A stretch of DNA of 64,000 nt from Pratylenchus scribneri (taxonomy: Eukaryota; Nematoda; Chromadorea; Rhabditida; Pratylenchidae), in NCBI GenBank assembly GCA_030063045.1, contig JAQSEB010000087.1, positions 558,001-622,000 of the forward strand. Direction: 5' to 3'. Within the stretch, counting starts at the first letter, position 1; each line of letters opens with the position of its first letter. Below the pieces are notes generated by a model, which saw only the letters and a list, made by a program, of their open reading frames with translations, made no database searches and was not told where the DNA came from. Position numbers and translations under genes: made by a program. Below, piece by piece: positions 25,450-37,300 of this stretch.

Positions 25450-28400
25450 TTACTCAAAATGGGGCACATATTTCTTAAACATTCTGGGCACTCCCATTTG
25501 ATAAAATTGTTCTTCTTCCAATTGGACATCAACTGGCCAATTTCGTAAATCCCTCAATTCCCTTGCCCTTTCCTTCGGCACAATGGCCAATATGAAAAGA
25601 TAGCCCCAGGCACGGCAATCGAATTTTTGATCTTCAAGTTTTCGGCCACCCGCAATATTTAGGCCAATTTGTTTAAGCTTTAAATTAATTTTTAACTTTT
25701 CCCCAATTTTAAATTAAGCCTCACTTATCATAAAAAAAATGTGGAATTAAAGGAAAAAGGAAAGAAATTTGTGTGGATTGATTTTCCTATAATAGTGTTT
25801 TAGAGATAAAAATTTTTCTTTTTTATCTTTTCTGTGACCACAGCATCGTAATTTTAAATTGAAATAATTGTAGCAAAAAATTTATCGAAATGTAGAATAT
25901 TTAGCTAGATTTTTTGTCTATATTGGCTGAATAAAGTGAATATTGCTCACGATGGATGAAAAGAAGCAAAAGCTTCAATATCAAAATTTAATTTTTTGGC
26001 CCAGAGCCCAGAGCTTAACGTAGCAAAACTAGAAAATTAGACCATTTGAAACTCAAATTATCCTCTATAATTTTATATTTTTTTATAAAATGAAACTATA
26101 ACCCATTTTTTGAGGAAAATCCGCTTTCCTATTAAATTATTATAGTTCATCTTGTTGAAGTCCATTTTAAATTTTTTTAATAAATAAAAGATTTTAAATA
26201 TTTTACTTGCGTAATTGAATATTTTTCAGTCATCAATTGCTTTGGAAAGTCGAATTTCTCGTAGATTCCACGTCGACCTTCCGCATTTGTGACAGCACTA
26301 CTGGGCTGTTCCATCTCACTTAAATCTGCCTCAATCACATAATCTTTGTTTCCTTTGGATTTTCGAAATATTCGAAGGCCATTTGGCGTGAAATGGACTA
26401 AAAAGAAATTTAAAAATTTTCAAAATTGTGAAAACTCACATCGTAGAATTTCTTCCAATTCATCTTTTTCGGGCTTCTTTTCCAACAGGATCAAAGTGAA
26501 ATGTCCGGTGAAGCCAACTTCAAATAAATGATTCTTTTGATTTTGATATCCATGGAGAATGGACCAGCGCCAATCAATTTTTTGAAGTTTCTAGGAAATG
26601 GATCTTTTATTAAAGGATGGTATTTTGAATTTGCAAAAAAAAAACATTGAAATTGCAAAAAGTTTATAACGGCTTGGTTTGTCCTGGTCCCCCAAACTTT
26701 ATATCTAATTGATAGATCTCGTCAAGACGCGTCGATTGGTATATAAATTGTCATGGTTTAATCAAAATGGTATTAAACCACTTAAACTATTGTATGAGTT
26801 TTGGTTCAAAATCAATTAAACCATGACAAATTATATATCATTCGATGTGTCTTGTCTCTTGGCGAGCTCTATTCAATGGTATATGATTTGTGAATTTCGG
26901 GTAAGCCACTAAACTGGTATAAACTTTTCGCCATTTTGAATACTCTTTTCGCCATTTTCAATGTTTTTTTTCTGCAAATTAAATATTTCCCTTTATTAAA
27001 ATCAAAAAAATTATTAATTTTTTATTCTGCTTAAAACCTTAGTACATTTGCATTTATTATTTTGATATTATTGCAATGCCAACTATTTTTTAGAAAATTA
27101 AAAACAAAATATTGAACTCACGAATTAAACTTCTAAATTTTATTACTATTTATAAATTATTATTTCATTTTAGATTTTTTGAGATTATTTTTTTGTTATT
27201 TTAATTTTTTTTTGGGATTAAGATTAATAATTTTGATCATTACAATTTTTAGTTTAGTATTTTTGAGAAGTCATTTTGTTTTTTTTTGCTTTATTTAGGG
27301 TATTTTTGCCATTATTTGTGCGTTTTTGAGTGATAGTAATTTTGGGATTATGCAATTTTCATTTTCACAGAACTAAAGATTTTTAAGGTCAAGGCCTAGA
27401 ATTCAAAATTAAATTAAATTTACGCCTTTTATTAATTAAAAATTGTAATATTTTTAAATTCAATTGTCCACCTGAACTAATCTTCGGACTGTCATTGTTT
27501 TCCCTTCTTCAATGTGGAATTCAATCTCTTCCATTGGGCCATATCTATTCCTTTGAATCCGAATTTTCTCAATAGTTTTCGTGAAACGAAGTCTTCCGGT
27601 GGCCCTCACTTTTGACCTAAAATCCATTTTGTCTGCCTCAATGTACGGTTGATCTAAAAAATGGCAAAAATATTTAATTAAAGTATTTTTTAATTCGAAG
27701 GTTGAATTTTTCTAAAGTATGTTTTCAAAATTATTTACGCGGTATTAATTTATAATTCTATGAAGGCAACTTGATTTGAAATTAAATTTTAAAACAATTT
27801 TAAATTGTGTATAATAATTTATAAATGATTGATTTTGTTTGGATTCATCAGCTAGGTCCAAAGCATTTAAAGCTACCCGAATTTTACACATTTTGGCTAA
27901 AATCTTAGCAATTTTTCAAACTATAATAAAACTTTCATATATTGGGGATTAAGTTCTTTCTGGCTAATAAAATTAAGTCCTAAAAAACCAAAATGCCCGA
28001 TTTTGACCAATTTTGTCGCTTTTTTGATATAATAACCCAATACTTTTTGCTAATTTCCAATCTGATCCAAATCCACTTTTTTAATCACAAACATAGTTAT
28101 AAAATATCATTTAGAATTTCTTACATTCAACTCCGTCAATGCCATTTGCATATTTCAACACTTCCTCAATGGGTCTTTTGTAGCGTTTCCCCCAAGTAAT
28201 TTCACCAAATTGCACTTCATCAAGCATCATCACATGACCTCCATCGCCTTTAAGAAATAAAAATATTACAAAAATTTTAAAAAATTTCTACTAAATTTGA
28301 TGGCCGTTTGGATGGTGAAAATTTTGGCAATGTCATCCTTTGGGTCATGAGGTTGGCTCCGACTTGGACCAACATTTTTGTCAGCATCTTCAATAGTGCC

Positions 28401-28922
28401 GGCGAACACTAAAATTAAAATTTGTATAAATATTATTTTAAAAACAATAATTTTCTATTTTAATGATTGGGGCTATTTTTTGAAAATAAATTTAATAAGG
28501 GTATTATTTTTATATGTGAAAAAAAATTAGAAAAACGATTGAAATTGCCGAAAAAGATTGTAACGATTCTCTGAAGTTTATCCAAGAGACCATAAATCTT
28601 ATTTCCAAAAGAGAAATCTGCCCAAGACGAATATTAGCTTAACTCTTAGTTTTAAACCAAATAAAATCAGTTTAAACCATTTAATACCATATAAATTTGA
28701 CCAAACCATGATAATTTATATTGTATAAAGTATCATTCGACTTGTCTTGATAAACTCTATTTAATAATTTAACCATTAATAATTATTTTTATCTTATGAA
28801 GAAATTTAATAATTTTTCGATTTTGTAGAAATTTTTTATATATTAAAATTTTGAAAATTTATTAAAATTTTACCTTCACAGAAACTCAGAAAAAAGATGA
28901 AATAATATAGAAAAATGGCCAT
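25450..28922 (-). CDS. predicted secreted protein of unknown function, 346 aa
   Basis: Seven exons join in phase: 28874-28922, 28292-28408, 28125-28247, 27472-27653, 26440-26590, 26207-26397 and 25450-25677. The protein begins with a hydrophobic leader (MAIFLYYFIFFLSFCEVFAG) that should act as a signal peptide, with cleavage near residue 17-20. There are no membrane helices after it and few cysteines. The middle is strand-rich and basic (KMDFRSKVRATGRLRFTKT, EVGFTGHFTLILLEKKP). The C-terminal exon has IAGGRKLEDQKFDCRAWGYL and ends KKYVPHFE. No family was recognised. If the animal is a plant parasite, a secreted effector is one possibility; nothing in the sequence proves it. Two introns hold MITEs of the TTATAACGG family. 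Confidence 0.75.
26659..26928. mobile_element. TTATAACGG-family MITE
   Basis: Near-palindromic, with outer ends resembling AAGTTTATAACGG and its complement and interior arms containing 'gatctcgtcaagacgcgtcga' and a run like 'aatttgtcatggtttaatc'. It lies in an intron of the secreted-protein gene. It belongs to the window's most abundant dispersed family; a decayed copy lies in the same gene at about 28560-28770. Confidence 0.8.
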
Positions 28923-29812
28923 TAGTTGAGGACGAATATTTTACTAAAAAATTTTTGCATTAATGCAAATTAAAGGTTGATAAAAATGGATGAAAATAGC
29001 AAATAAATTTTGCACGCATAAACTTGGTGCTTTGAAATAGAGGTATATGAGGTTTTTCAAAATCTGACAAATAAGGAAATCAAGGAGTGGAGAATTCAGG
29101 CTTGCCGGGAATTCAGCAGAATGGATGGAAGGGAGGTAGAGCGTAGAGAATTGGTGCCTTTGGAGGATGTTGGGCAAAGTGGTTGATTGCGGTTTTGGAA
29201 AGAAAGGGAAGGGGAATTCAGGAAGGTTGATGGGTGATAATTGGCATAGATTTGGAGTGGAGATTGTTTGGGAAAGGGCGAATTCGTTACGGTTGGTTAG
29301 GTGGAATTTAGAGAGGAATTCCACCTAAACCAACCGTAACGAATTCCCCCTTTCCCAACACCCCAATTGCTCTTTTGTTTATGCCAAAAGTGGATTGCAG
29401 GGAAACAGCCAAAATGGCCAAATTATTGAGGAAATTGACAAAACGGAGGGGCACCCATGTGTGGCGAACGGCTACATTTGTAATGGCCGTGGACGCGCGC
29501 GAATTGGACAAGCGCACGCTCCAGTGGTAATGAGGAAGATTGGCCAAAATTAGCAAAATTTCTTGATCGAGGAAAACGGAGGGCACCGATCGTACGCGTC
29601 CTTTTTTTGATCATTCTTACAAATCGGCATTATTGTTTACATTTTAGGAGGAAAAGTTGGTGGAATTGGAAAGCAGAAGAAGTAAAGGATATTGGCCGAT
29701 TTGACTAATATATTGGTGGAATTGGGAAAAGGGAAGGAATTTCCCATCTTGACAGGAATTATTCCGTGTCCGTCTTTTGATCATTCTATACAAATGGGCA
29801 CTTGTTTAACAT
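28923..29812. other. intergenic leader of the LINE region
   Basis: Contains the palindrome at 29271-29357 and two copies of a motif (TTTGATCATTCTxxACAAAT...GGCAC) at about 29582-29650 and 29763-29821, a third copy lying after the LINE at 33633-33700. Short minus-strand ORFs here show no motif. The 5' end of the LINE could not be placed. Confidence 0.5.
29271..29357. repeat. 87-bp palindrome
   Basis: Two arms of about 39 bases (GGGAAAGGGCGAATTC... and its complement) surround a 9-base centre (TAGAGAGG region) with very few mismatches. It lies upstream of the LINE ORF. No second copy was found. Confidence 0.85.
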
Positions 29813-32800
29813 TTGAGGAAGAAAAATGTATGGGAGGTTGATAGAAGACCACTGGACAAAATATTGGGTAAATTGGTAACAGGCAAACATGACCAGAGGA
29901 GGGAGGCTGCAAACAGACCGCGTTTCCGACGTGCAGCCAACAACAACAACGTTGTTGCAAATGGTCTATCAATCTCCAGGTTATTTTCACATTGCTCCCT
30001 TCCAAAACTACCAAATCCCAAAACTTCTCTCCTTTATTCCACGAACTACGGGTTTTCATTATCGGAGCTTAAGTTACCAGCCCTTCTGCTCCGCACTCTT
30101 CTCATCCGCGCTGGTATCGAATCTAACCCGGGCCCAAATCCTCGTTGGCCTTGTGCAGTTTGCAGTTTATCAGCTCAGTACAACTCTATTCAGTGTTCTA
30201 ACTGCAAAAAATGGGTTCACCTTAACATCACATGCAGCAGACTTCACAGCATCTCTGATTATAATCCTTCTGATTATTGCTGCACTCCCTGCTCTCAAAT
30301 ACCTATCGCGCCTAATAACCAAACTAAAACAACCATCTCCTCTCAAATCAATATCCTCCAAATTAACATCAATGGTCTCAGTTCTAAATCAAAAGAGTTA
30401 GCATCTTTCTTATTCGACAATGAAATAGCAGTTGCTGCAATACAAGAAACCAAATTAAATTCTACTCAATCTTCTCCAAAATTTCCCGGTTACACCATCC
30501 TCCGCAAAGACCGCACCAATCATGGAGGCGGAGTTGCATTTCTCATTCATTCTTCTATCAATTTTATGGAAATAGACCCTCCAACACCAGCAACAGGCCC
30601 CGATCCTTTCATCGAATGCCAAACGGTCAAAATTGATCTCAAAGATGGTCCAATCTTCATAACAAACGTTTATATTCCTCCAAATTCGAGCACACCCAAC
30701 TACAATGCATCCATCTCACATCTACTCTATAATGGTAACTCCGATTCCCTCATTCTTGGGGACTTCAATGCACACGATTTATTATGGCATTCTTCAATTT
30801 CTGACAACAGGGGCTCTACTTTCGCAGATGAAATTGACTCTTCCGATTTCATCACTCTCAATTCAAACTCTCCCACTCGACTTCCCATCAACGGTATACC
30901 TTCCTCTCCGGATATTTCATTGGCTTCTGGTACTCTAGCTGCAATTTCGGATTGGAAAACTTCACTCACTCTCCCATCTGATCATCTTCCAATAATCATT
31001 TCGATCTCCTCCGCCAACTTCGGTCTTTTCTCCCCCAGAACAACTTTCACTAATTTCAACAAGGCCAACTGGCCTGCGTTCACCGCCATTTCCGAACAAC
31101 TTTTTGAGAAATCCTCTCACGCAGCCAATCTACCATGTCCCAAAGCCGAAATAATTTTTCGCAACATCATCGCCCAAGCCGCCTCCACCACAATCCCAAG
31201 TGGCCGCAGGAAAACATTCACTCCACATTTATCCAAAACAGTCAAAGAGTTAATAAAAAAGCGAGACGAGCTCCGAGCTAACGACCCGCGTTCGGTTGAA
31301 ATCCAGAACTCCAATAACAAAATCTCCCACGCCATACATAAGGAAAATAGATCAATCTGGAGGGACACCATCGAGAATTTAGACGTCAAACGCAGCATCG
31401 CTCCTCTTTGGCGCATCATTAAATCCTTAAGTGGCAAACCGAATCCACCCCCAAACAACGCCATAAAATTCGACAATAAAAAATTCATCGACCCCTTGAT
31501 TCTGGCCACCCAATTTAACAAAATGTTCGGTAGGGTTCGCATGCATAAAACCGACAACAGAATGCGGAAAACAATTAGGATGGTCAAAAAGGGCAGCCTC
31601 GAATCGCCGCCAATTTTCACCATTGACAACGTCAAAAATGCCATAAAAAGAGCCAAAGCGTCTAAGGCCCTTGGCCCTGACAACATCTCAATTTTACATC
31701 TCAAAAACTTGGGTGCAAAGGGCTTATCCTTCCTTACAAAAATGTTCAACTCCTCCTTGGCCAACTGCAACATCCCAGCCATATGGAAAAAATCCACCAT
31801 AATTCCTTTGCTAAAACCAGGCAAGAATGAAGCCGATGCTGCCTCATATAGACCAATCTCTCTTCTATGTCCAGCAGCCAAGGTGCTTGAAGCGCTCATC
31901 CTTCCACAAATAAATTCTTCATTACCACCTGCAAGCCACCAGCATGGTTTTCGCAAAAATCACTCAACAACTTCTGCGCTTTTAAAACTCTCCAATCACA
32001 TCTCAAATGGCTTCAACCAAAAACGACCAGCACACCGAACAGTCATTATAGCACTGGACCTTTCTAAGGCTTTCGACTCAGTGGACCATCGCCTTCTTAT
32101 CGATCTAATTAATTCCAATTGCCAGTCTCCAATTGCCCGCTGGCTCTCTAATTACCTCAGGGGTCGCCAATCATCCACTAATTTCCGCAACGCCTCCTCA
32201 CCTTACCGCATCATCCGTACAGGTGTCCCTCAAGGCAGCGTTATCTCACCAGCATTATTCAATGCCTACATTCGGGATCTTCCCACTCCGCCCCCAGGAA
32301 TTCACCTCGTCAGCTACGCCGACGACATTACCTTATTCTCATCAGGCCCGAAAATTGGCCCAATTGTTCGCCGCCTAAACACTTTTCTTCCACAATTAAA
32401 AGAATTTCTCGACAGCCGCTCCCTTAGCATATCGGCAGCAAAATCCTCAGTCACATTAGTCACCCCAGATACCAAGGAAGCTTGCATTCACCCAAAAATC
32501 TTCATCGACAACACGCTCTTGCCACTCGAAAAACGACCAAAAATTTTGGGAGTCACGTTCGATACAATGTTCACCTTTAGTCATCATGGCCGCAACATCG
32601 CCAGCAAAGTTGCTAGGCGCAATAACATTCTAAAAGCATTAGCTGGTTCTAAATGGGGACAACAAAAAGAGATTATTTCCTCCACTTACAAGGCCATTGG
32701 GAGATCCCTCATCAATTATGCAGCGCCCGTTTGGACTCCTCTTCTCTCCAATACCATCTTTGGCAAACTTCAATCAGCAGAAAATACCGCCCTCAGAATA

Positions 32801-33406
32801 GCCACTGGCTGCACCAAAATGTCACCAATTTCACACCTTCATTGCGAAACAGAAATACTTCCGGTCGAAGAGCACAACACCATGCTCACAGATCAATTCT
32901 ACGCTGCTTGCTTCGATCCCAGCCACCCTAACCACGAATTAATCACATTTGAACGCCCTCGTCCCATGAAGAACACACTCCGATCCTTTTCAAAGGATAG
33001 AGTCAGCCAAGCTGCTAATCAAGACACCCAGGGTCCTATTTCCATCCGTCAAATACAGCAAAGAATTCACTTCTCCACAGTCCAAAGCACCATCATCAAC
33101 TTTCCTAATAATCCCATATTAGGAACACGTCCACCAAGAATTTCCAAAACAGAGAAAAAACTCCCTCGCCATTCCCGCACAATCCTCTCACAACTCCGCT
33201 CTGGTTATTGCAGCGTTCTCAATTCATATCGAAATCGTCTGGACCCTCTCGTTCCGAACAACTGCCCAGACTGCGGCAGAACTCCTCACGACCCTCCTCA
33301 TCTATTCATCTGCCCCTCATTTCCAACTACTTTAAAACCCGTTGACTTGTGGACCAATCCTCGCTTAACTTCAGAACAACTTATTCCAAGAATATCCCGC
33401 AATTGA
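29813..33406 (+). CDS. non-LTR retrotransposon (CR1/Jockey-like LINE) polyprotein
   Basis: One uninterrupted 1197-codon ORF. Residues about 90-110 contain a 2A-like peptide (GIESNPGP, 101-108). Next is a PHD-type zinc finger (CAVC...CSNCKKWVH...CCTPC, about 114-160). An APE-type endonuclease follows, with QINING, AIQETKL, LGDFNAHD and SDHLPI. The reverse transcriptase has SYRPISLL, QHGFRKNHSTTSAL, ALDLSKAFDSVDH, GVPQGSVISPALF and the catalytic SYADDITLF. The C-terminus ends in a CCHC-like motif (CPDCGRTPHDPPHLFICP). All catalytic motifs seem intact and there are no stops, so the copy may be young. Its codons are richer in GC than the surrounding DNA. The true start codon and the element's ends are uncertain; CR1, L2 and Jockey clades cannot be separated here. 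Confidence 0.95.
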   Translation: MRKKNVWEVDRRPLDKILGKLVTGKHDQRREAANRPRFRRAANNNNVVANGLSISRLFSHCSLPKLPNPKTSLLYSTNYGFSLSELKLPALLLRTLLIRAGIESNPGPNPRWPCAVCSLSAQYNSIQCSNCKKWVHLNITCSRLHSISDYNPSDYCCTPCSQIPIAPNNQTKTTISSQINILQININGLSSKSKELASFLFDNEIAVAAIQETKLNSTQSSPKFPGYTILRKDRTNHGGGVAFLIHSSINFMEIDPPTPATGPDPFIECQTVKIDLKDGPIFITNVYIPPNSSTPNYNASISHLLYNGNSDSLILGDFNAHDLLWHSSISDNRGSTFADEIDSSDFITLNSNSPTRLPINGIPSSPDISLASGTLAAISDWKTSLTLPSDHLPIIISISSANFGLFSPRTTFTNFNKANWPAFTAISEQLFEKSSHAANLPCPKAEIIFRNIIAQAASTTIPSGRRKTFTPHLSKTVKELIKKRDELRANDPRSVEIQNSNNKISHAIHKENRSIWRDTIENLDVKRSIAPLWRIIKSLSGKPNPPPNNAIKFDNKKFIDPLILATQFNKMFGRVRMHKTDNRMRKTIRMVKKGSLESPPIFTIDNVKNAIKRAKASKALGPDNISILHLKNLGAKGLSFLTKMFNSSLANCNIPAIWKKSTIIPLLKPGKNEADAASYRPISLLCPAAKVLEALILPQINSSLPPASHQHGFRKNHSTTSALLKLSNHISNGFNQKRPAHRTVIIALDLSKAFDSVDHRLLIDLINSNCQSPIARWLSNYLRGRQSSTNFRNASSPYRIIRTGVPQGSVISPALFNAYIRDLPTPPPGIHLVSYADDITLFSSGPKIGPIVRRLNTFLPQLKEFLDSRSLSISAAKSSVTLVTPDTKEACIHPKIFIDNTLLPLEKRPKILGVTFDTMFTFSHHGRNIASKVARRNNILKALAGSKWGQQKEIISSTYKAIGRSLINYAAPVWTPLLSNTIFGKLQSAENTALRIATGCTKMSPISHLHCETEILPVEEHNTMLTDQFYAACFDPSHPNHELITFERPRPMKNTLRSFSKDRVSQAANQDTQGPISIRQIQQRIHFSTVQSTIINFPNNPILGTRPPRISKTEKKLPRHSRTILSQLRSGYCSVLNSYRNRLDPLVPNNCPDCGRTPHDPPHLFICPSFPTTLKPVDLWTNPRLTSEQLIPRISRN

Positions 33407-34377
33407 AAATAACCTGGCAAAAACAACAACAACCAGAGGAGGGAAGCAGGCAAATCGCAAATTCATTTTTATCATTTACAAATATTTTCAGTGTAGGCAT
33501 TGACAAAATTGGATGTTTAAATTTGATGAAAATATGTGGATGGGAATAGGAAAGAATGAAGAAGGAAGGGTAAGATTTTGGCCAACAATAAATTAAGAAA
33601 ATAGAAAAAATAAAGCAGGCCCATCCAGCGAACGGCACCGATTGCGCGCGTCCTATTTGATCATTCTACAAATCGGCACTTATTTACATTTATGGAAGGG
33701 AAAGTGCACGGTATTAAGAGAAAGTTGTTGACAAATTTATTGGGGGAAAGCAAATGGCCCCTGGGCCCTGGCCCATGAGGCGAACGTTCGAACGCAATGC
33801 GCGCACTTCCATATGATTTTTTGTTTTGATTGGCCTGTGAAATAAGAGTATCACTCGAAACCCATGAAATGAAAATTGATTCAATTTCCCTGATTTTATT
33901 GGAAATAGTGAAATCCACTGAGCGCCGCGCGCGATGGCCAAAAATTGGATCTAAGCGGTTCTCCTTCCCATTAGAATATCCATCTCTTTTCCGATTAGAG
34001 AATTTCCTTTAATTCCCCATGTGCCATCGTTTCCGCATGGCCCAATCACAATGGCGCGCGCGAGCGAATCTATCCAATGAATTTGGGAGTTGGGACCCAT
34101 TCCCTTTTTCCCTTTCATTTCACCATTTTTAAATTCCATTTTTGCTTATAAAATTCATTTTTTGTGAAGCTAATTTAATTACTCATAAAATCTCTAAATT
34201 CACCTAAAATATTTCTTATAGTAAAGCCAGCAATTTTTAATTCCATATAATTTGGCGATTGGGATTTATTTAGGATTGAATTTGAGTGGAAATTGGCCAT
34301 ATTTTATGGGCTTAAAAATTGCCAATTTTCTGATAAAATTAAGACAAATTTAAGTTAATTATAAAAATTTAGAAAAA
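33407..34377. other. LINE 3' flank and intergenic spacer
   Basis: Probably includes the LINE's 3' UTR, starting with CAACAACAACAACC after the stop. It also has the third copy of the TTTGATCATTCTACAAATC motif (33633-33700) and CGCGCG-rich patches near 33930 and 34055. No gene was recognised. The last part should hold the promoter of the second UGT. Confidence 0.5.
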
Positions 34378-37300
34378 ATGATTTTCCCATCTTCATTTAC
34401 CCTTTTTTTCATTGGCCAATTCTTTCTGCTTCTCCTCTTTTTAATCCAATTTGAATTGGCCAAAACAAACGGCTATAGAGCGCTAGTAATTGTGCAAATT
34501 CAGCCGCATAAAATGAGCCATTATGATTTGCATAAAAGATTAGCCGAAATACTTCACTCGGATACAAAAAATTTTGAATATGTGGTAAATATTAATTTTA
34601 ATTTTTTATTTCTTCTAGAATCCATATCCACATTCGTGCGCAAATTTTTGAATTTAGTCTTCTTTTTTTTTATTTTACCAAGTTCTTTGAATTTCTTATA
34701 TAATTTATCTATTATAAAATATTGCGCGAAAAATCTGAAAATTTATAAATTTAGAAAATTATAATTAAAAATTATTTAAGATTAAGAATCATTGCTAAAG
34801 GTTGATTTTTTGTAAAAAATTTATAAAAATTTACAAAATTAAAATTATATTAAACAAGAAAATGTAAAATGGCAACTCACATAAATATAAATACTGTAAA
34901 AAAAACATATTTTATTTCAATTCTATTAAAATTTGTATGCCTTAGGCCAAAGTTGCCAAAAAGCATGATTGGCATTTCATTTGATAATAAAAACTCATTT
35001 TTATTATATAAATGCCCTTAAAATCTAATAAACAGAATCGCTGGGACCATATTTGAGTTACTTGTCGGCTTTACATCCTCTTTTTTCCTCATTAAGGGAA
35101 AAAGGGAAGGAAAAGTGAAGGGTCCCCCTATTGGTCTTTGGATAGGCTTGGGGGCTAGGTTGAGATTATTTTATCCCATCCCTTTCCCTGAATGTCCCTA
35201 ATCCTATTTCCTATCCCAACACCCATAGGAGGGAACCTTAACTTTTCCTTCACCTTTTCTCTTCTCAATAAAAAAGAGGACGTAAAGCCCACAAGTACCA
35301 TATTTGAAAATCTAATATCTCTTCCGACTTCCAACTTCCATTTTTTTAGCATTTCCTTGTGCTCACGTCCAACAATATGGATGAACAATTTCCAGTAAAA
35401 TTAATTCATTCGCAAGACAAACGGATGACCACTCAAATTGAATCATTTGAAGAGAAAAAGCACAGTCTGATGCATCCAAAAAAGATAAACAATGGGTGCC
35501 GCCAAAATGGAAAGACCCTTGGCAGCACCGTGAACGTTTCGACCCATATCCGGATTCGTTCAAAAAATGGCTGGGTACGCATACGCACAATGCAGTAGTG
35601 TATCAACTTTAGAAATTTAAGAATTAATAAAAATTAATGAATAATGAATACATATATCAATATTTTTATACCCATGAAATATATGGAAGACAAAAAATTA
35701 AAAATATGGTACTGGAATGGAATTAATGAACGAACGAACATATTCCTTACTACACTTTTTGAAGATATCATTCAGCATTAGGCTTAATGATAAAAATTAT
35801 AATCTAGAAATATCATGATCTTGGCAATTTTTATCTTCTAAATTTGCATGCCTCGGAAATTTTGACCCTGTTTTTTCGGCACTTTTTCCCATATTACAAT
35901 CGCTTTATAGAATTGAGCTAGAAATTTGATCTAAATATCATTTTGTAGAGAATTTAATGGTATTTTATATTGATAAATGGTCCCATATGTATTTTTCTGG
36001 AATTTTTAATGATTTTTTTTTTTAAATCGTATTTAGTCAATTTTCAATGTTTCATAAATTTGTGTCATTCGGGTATTATGTGGGGGAAAAATTATTATTT
36101 TAAAAATTATGCTGCTATCCCAAGCCCCAATATTTAAAATACATATCTTCATTATAATTTATCTCAAATTTTCCAATTTTTAAAGGACCTCTAAAAAACA
36201 ATGATTTACTCAAACAACTCGACGCACAAAAATTCAACGTTGGCATCGTTGAGGTGATTAATGCTTCAGCGTTGGCCATGTTCGAAATGTTGCCTACAAT
36301 TCGATGGACGGTGGCGACCAGTGCCGTCGTACCAAATCTTCGGCTGTACGAGAATTTGGCATTTTTTGAATTGAAGAAATTAATTCCAGGTAGAAATATA
36401 TGCAATAAATTAAATTATTTTTATTTAAAATATAAAATTAGTAATTATTAGAGCTAGAATTTATATTGATATAGATTCCCGAAATATAGGCATAAAATAT
36501 TGACATAAAAGTAGTAAAATATTGAATATAATTTGCAAAAATCAGCAAAATATTGATGGAATATTGATATAAAAATTTTGTTTAAAATGCTATTTTTATA
36601 AAAAAAAATTCAAAATTTATTCAAGAAAGTGCAAACATTTTTTCAAAAAGTGATAAAATTTTTCAAAAATTTCTAATTTTTTTTTTCTAAAAAAAAACAA
36701 TAAAATTTAGTAAAATTCTTCAAAAATCTCAAAATATTGACAAAAATCTAAAGAAAATGTCGAAATATTGATATAAATAAATATAGACGACCAAAAAATG
36801 CCAAAATATTGATCAATATTGACATAAAAGTTCACGCAAATCAACAAAAACAATGATAAAAAGTTGTTTTATGTTTGTTTCAAGCTATTTTAAAAGTTCG
36901 CAAAAGAAATATTGATTTCAATATAAATCCTAGCTCTAGTAATTATTTATAGAGCTCTTAATAGGATATATTGGCTATAAAATATTAATTAAATGTATAT
37001 GATGAAAAATGCAAAAAAAAAATCCTGCAGTTTCTATTTTACCATAAATTTTCTTTTAATTTCATATTCTCTAATACCCCACTCTGCACTTTGAAGACTC
37101 ATAAACACCTGCACTGGTTCAGCAAGTTTGAAATTTAAAAAATTGCTTTTTTAATTCCATAAAGCTCTACAAAATTCGCTTTAATTTATTCAAAAATTTC
37201 CAGAAATAAAATAATTTCTATAAAATTAAGAAGTTGAAAAATAATTTCTCATTGGGATATTATAAAAGAGTATTTATGGTATTGGCCACCTCTTTTTTGG

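Noticed and set aside
31117..31956. 279-codon minus-strand ORF inside the LINE
   Set aside because: Antisense shadow of the reverse-transcriptase ORF, which has all the expected motifs.
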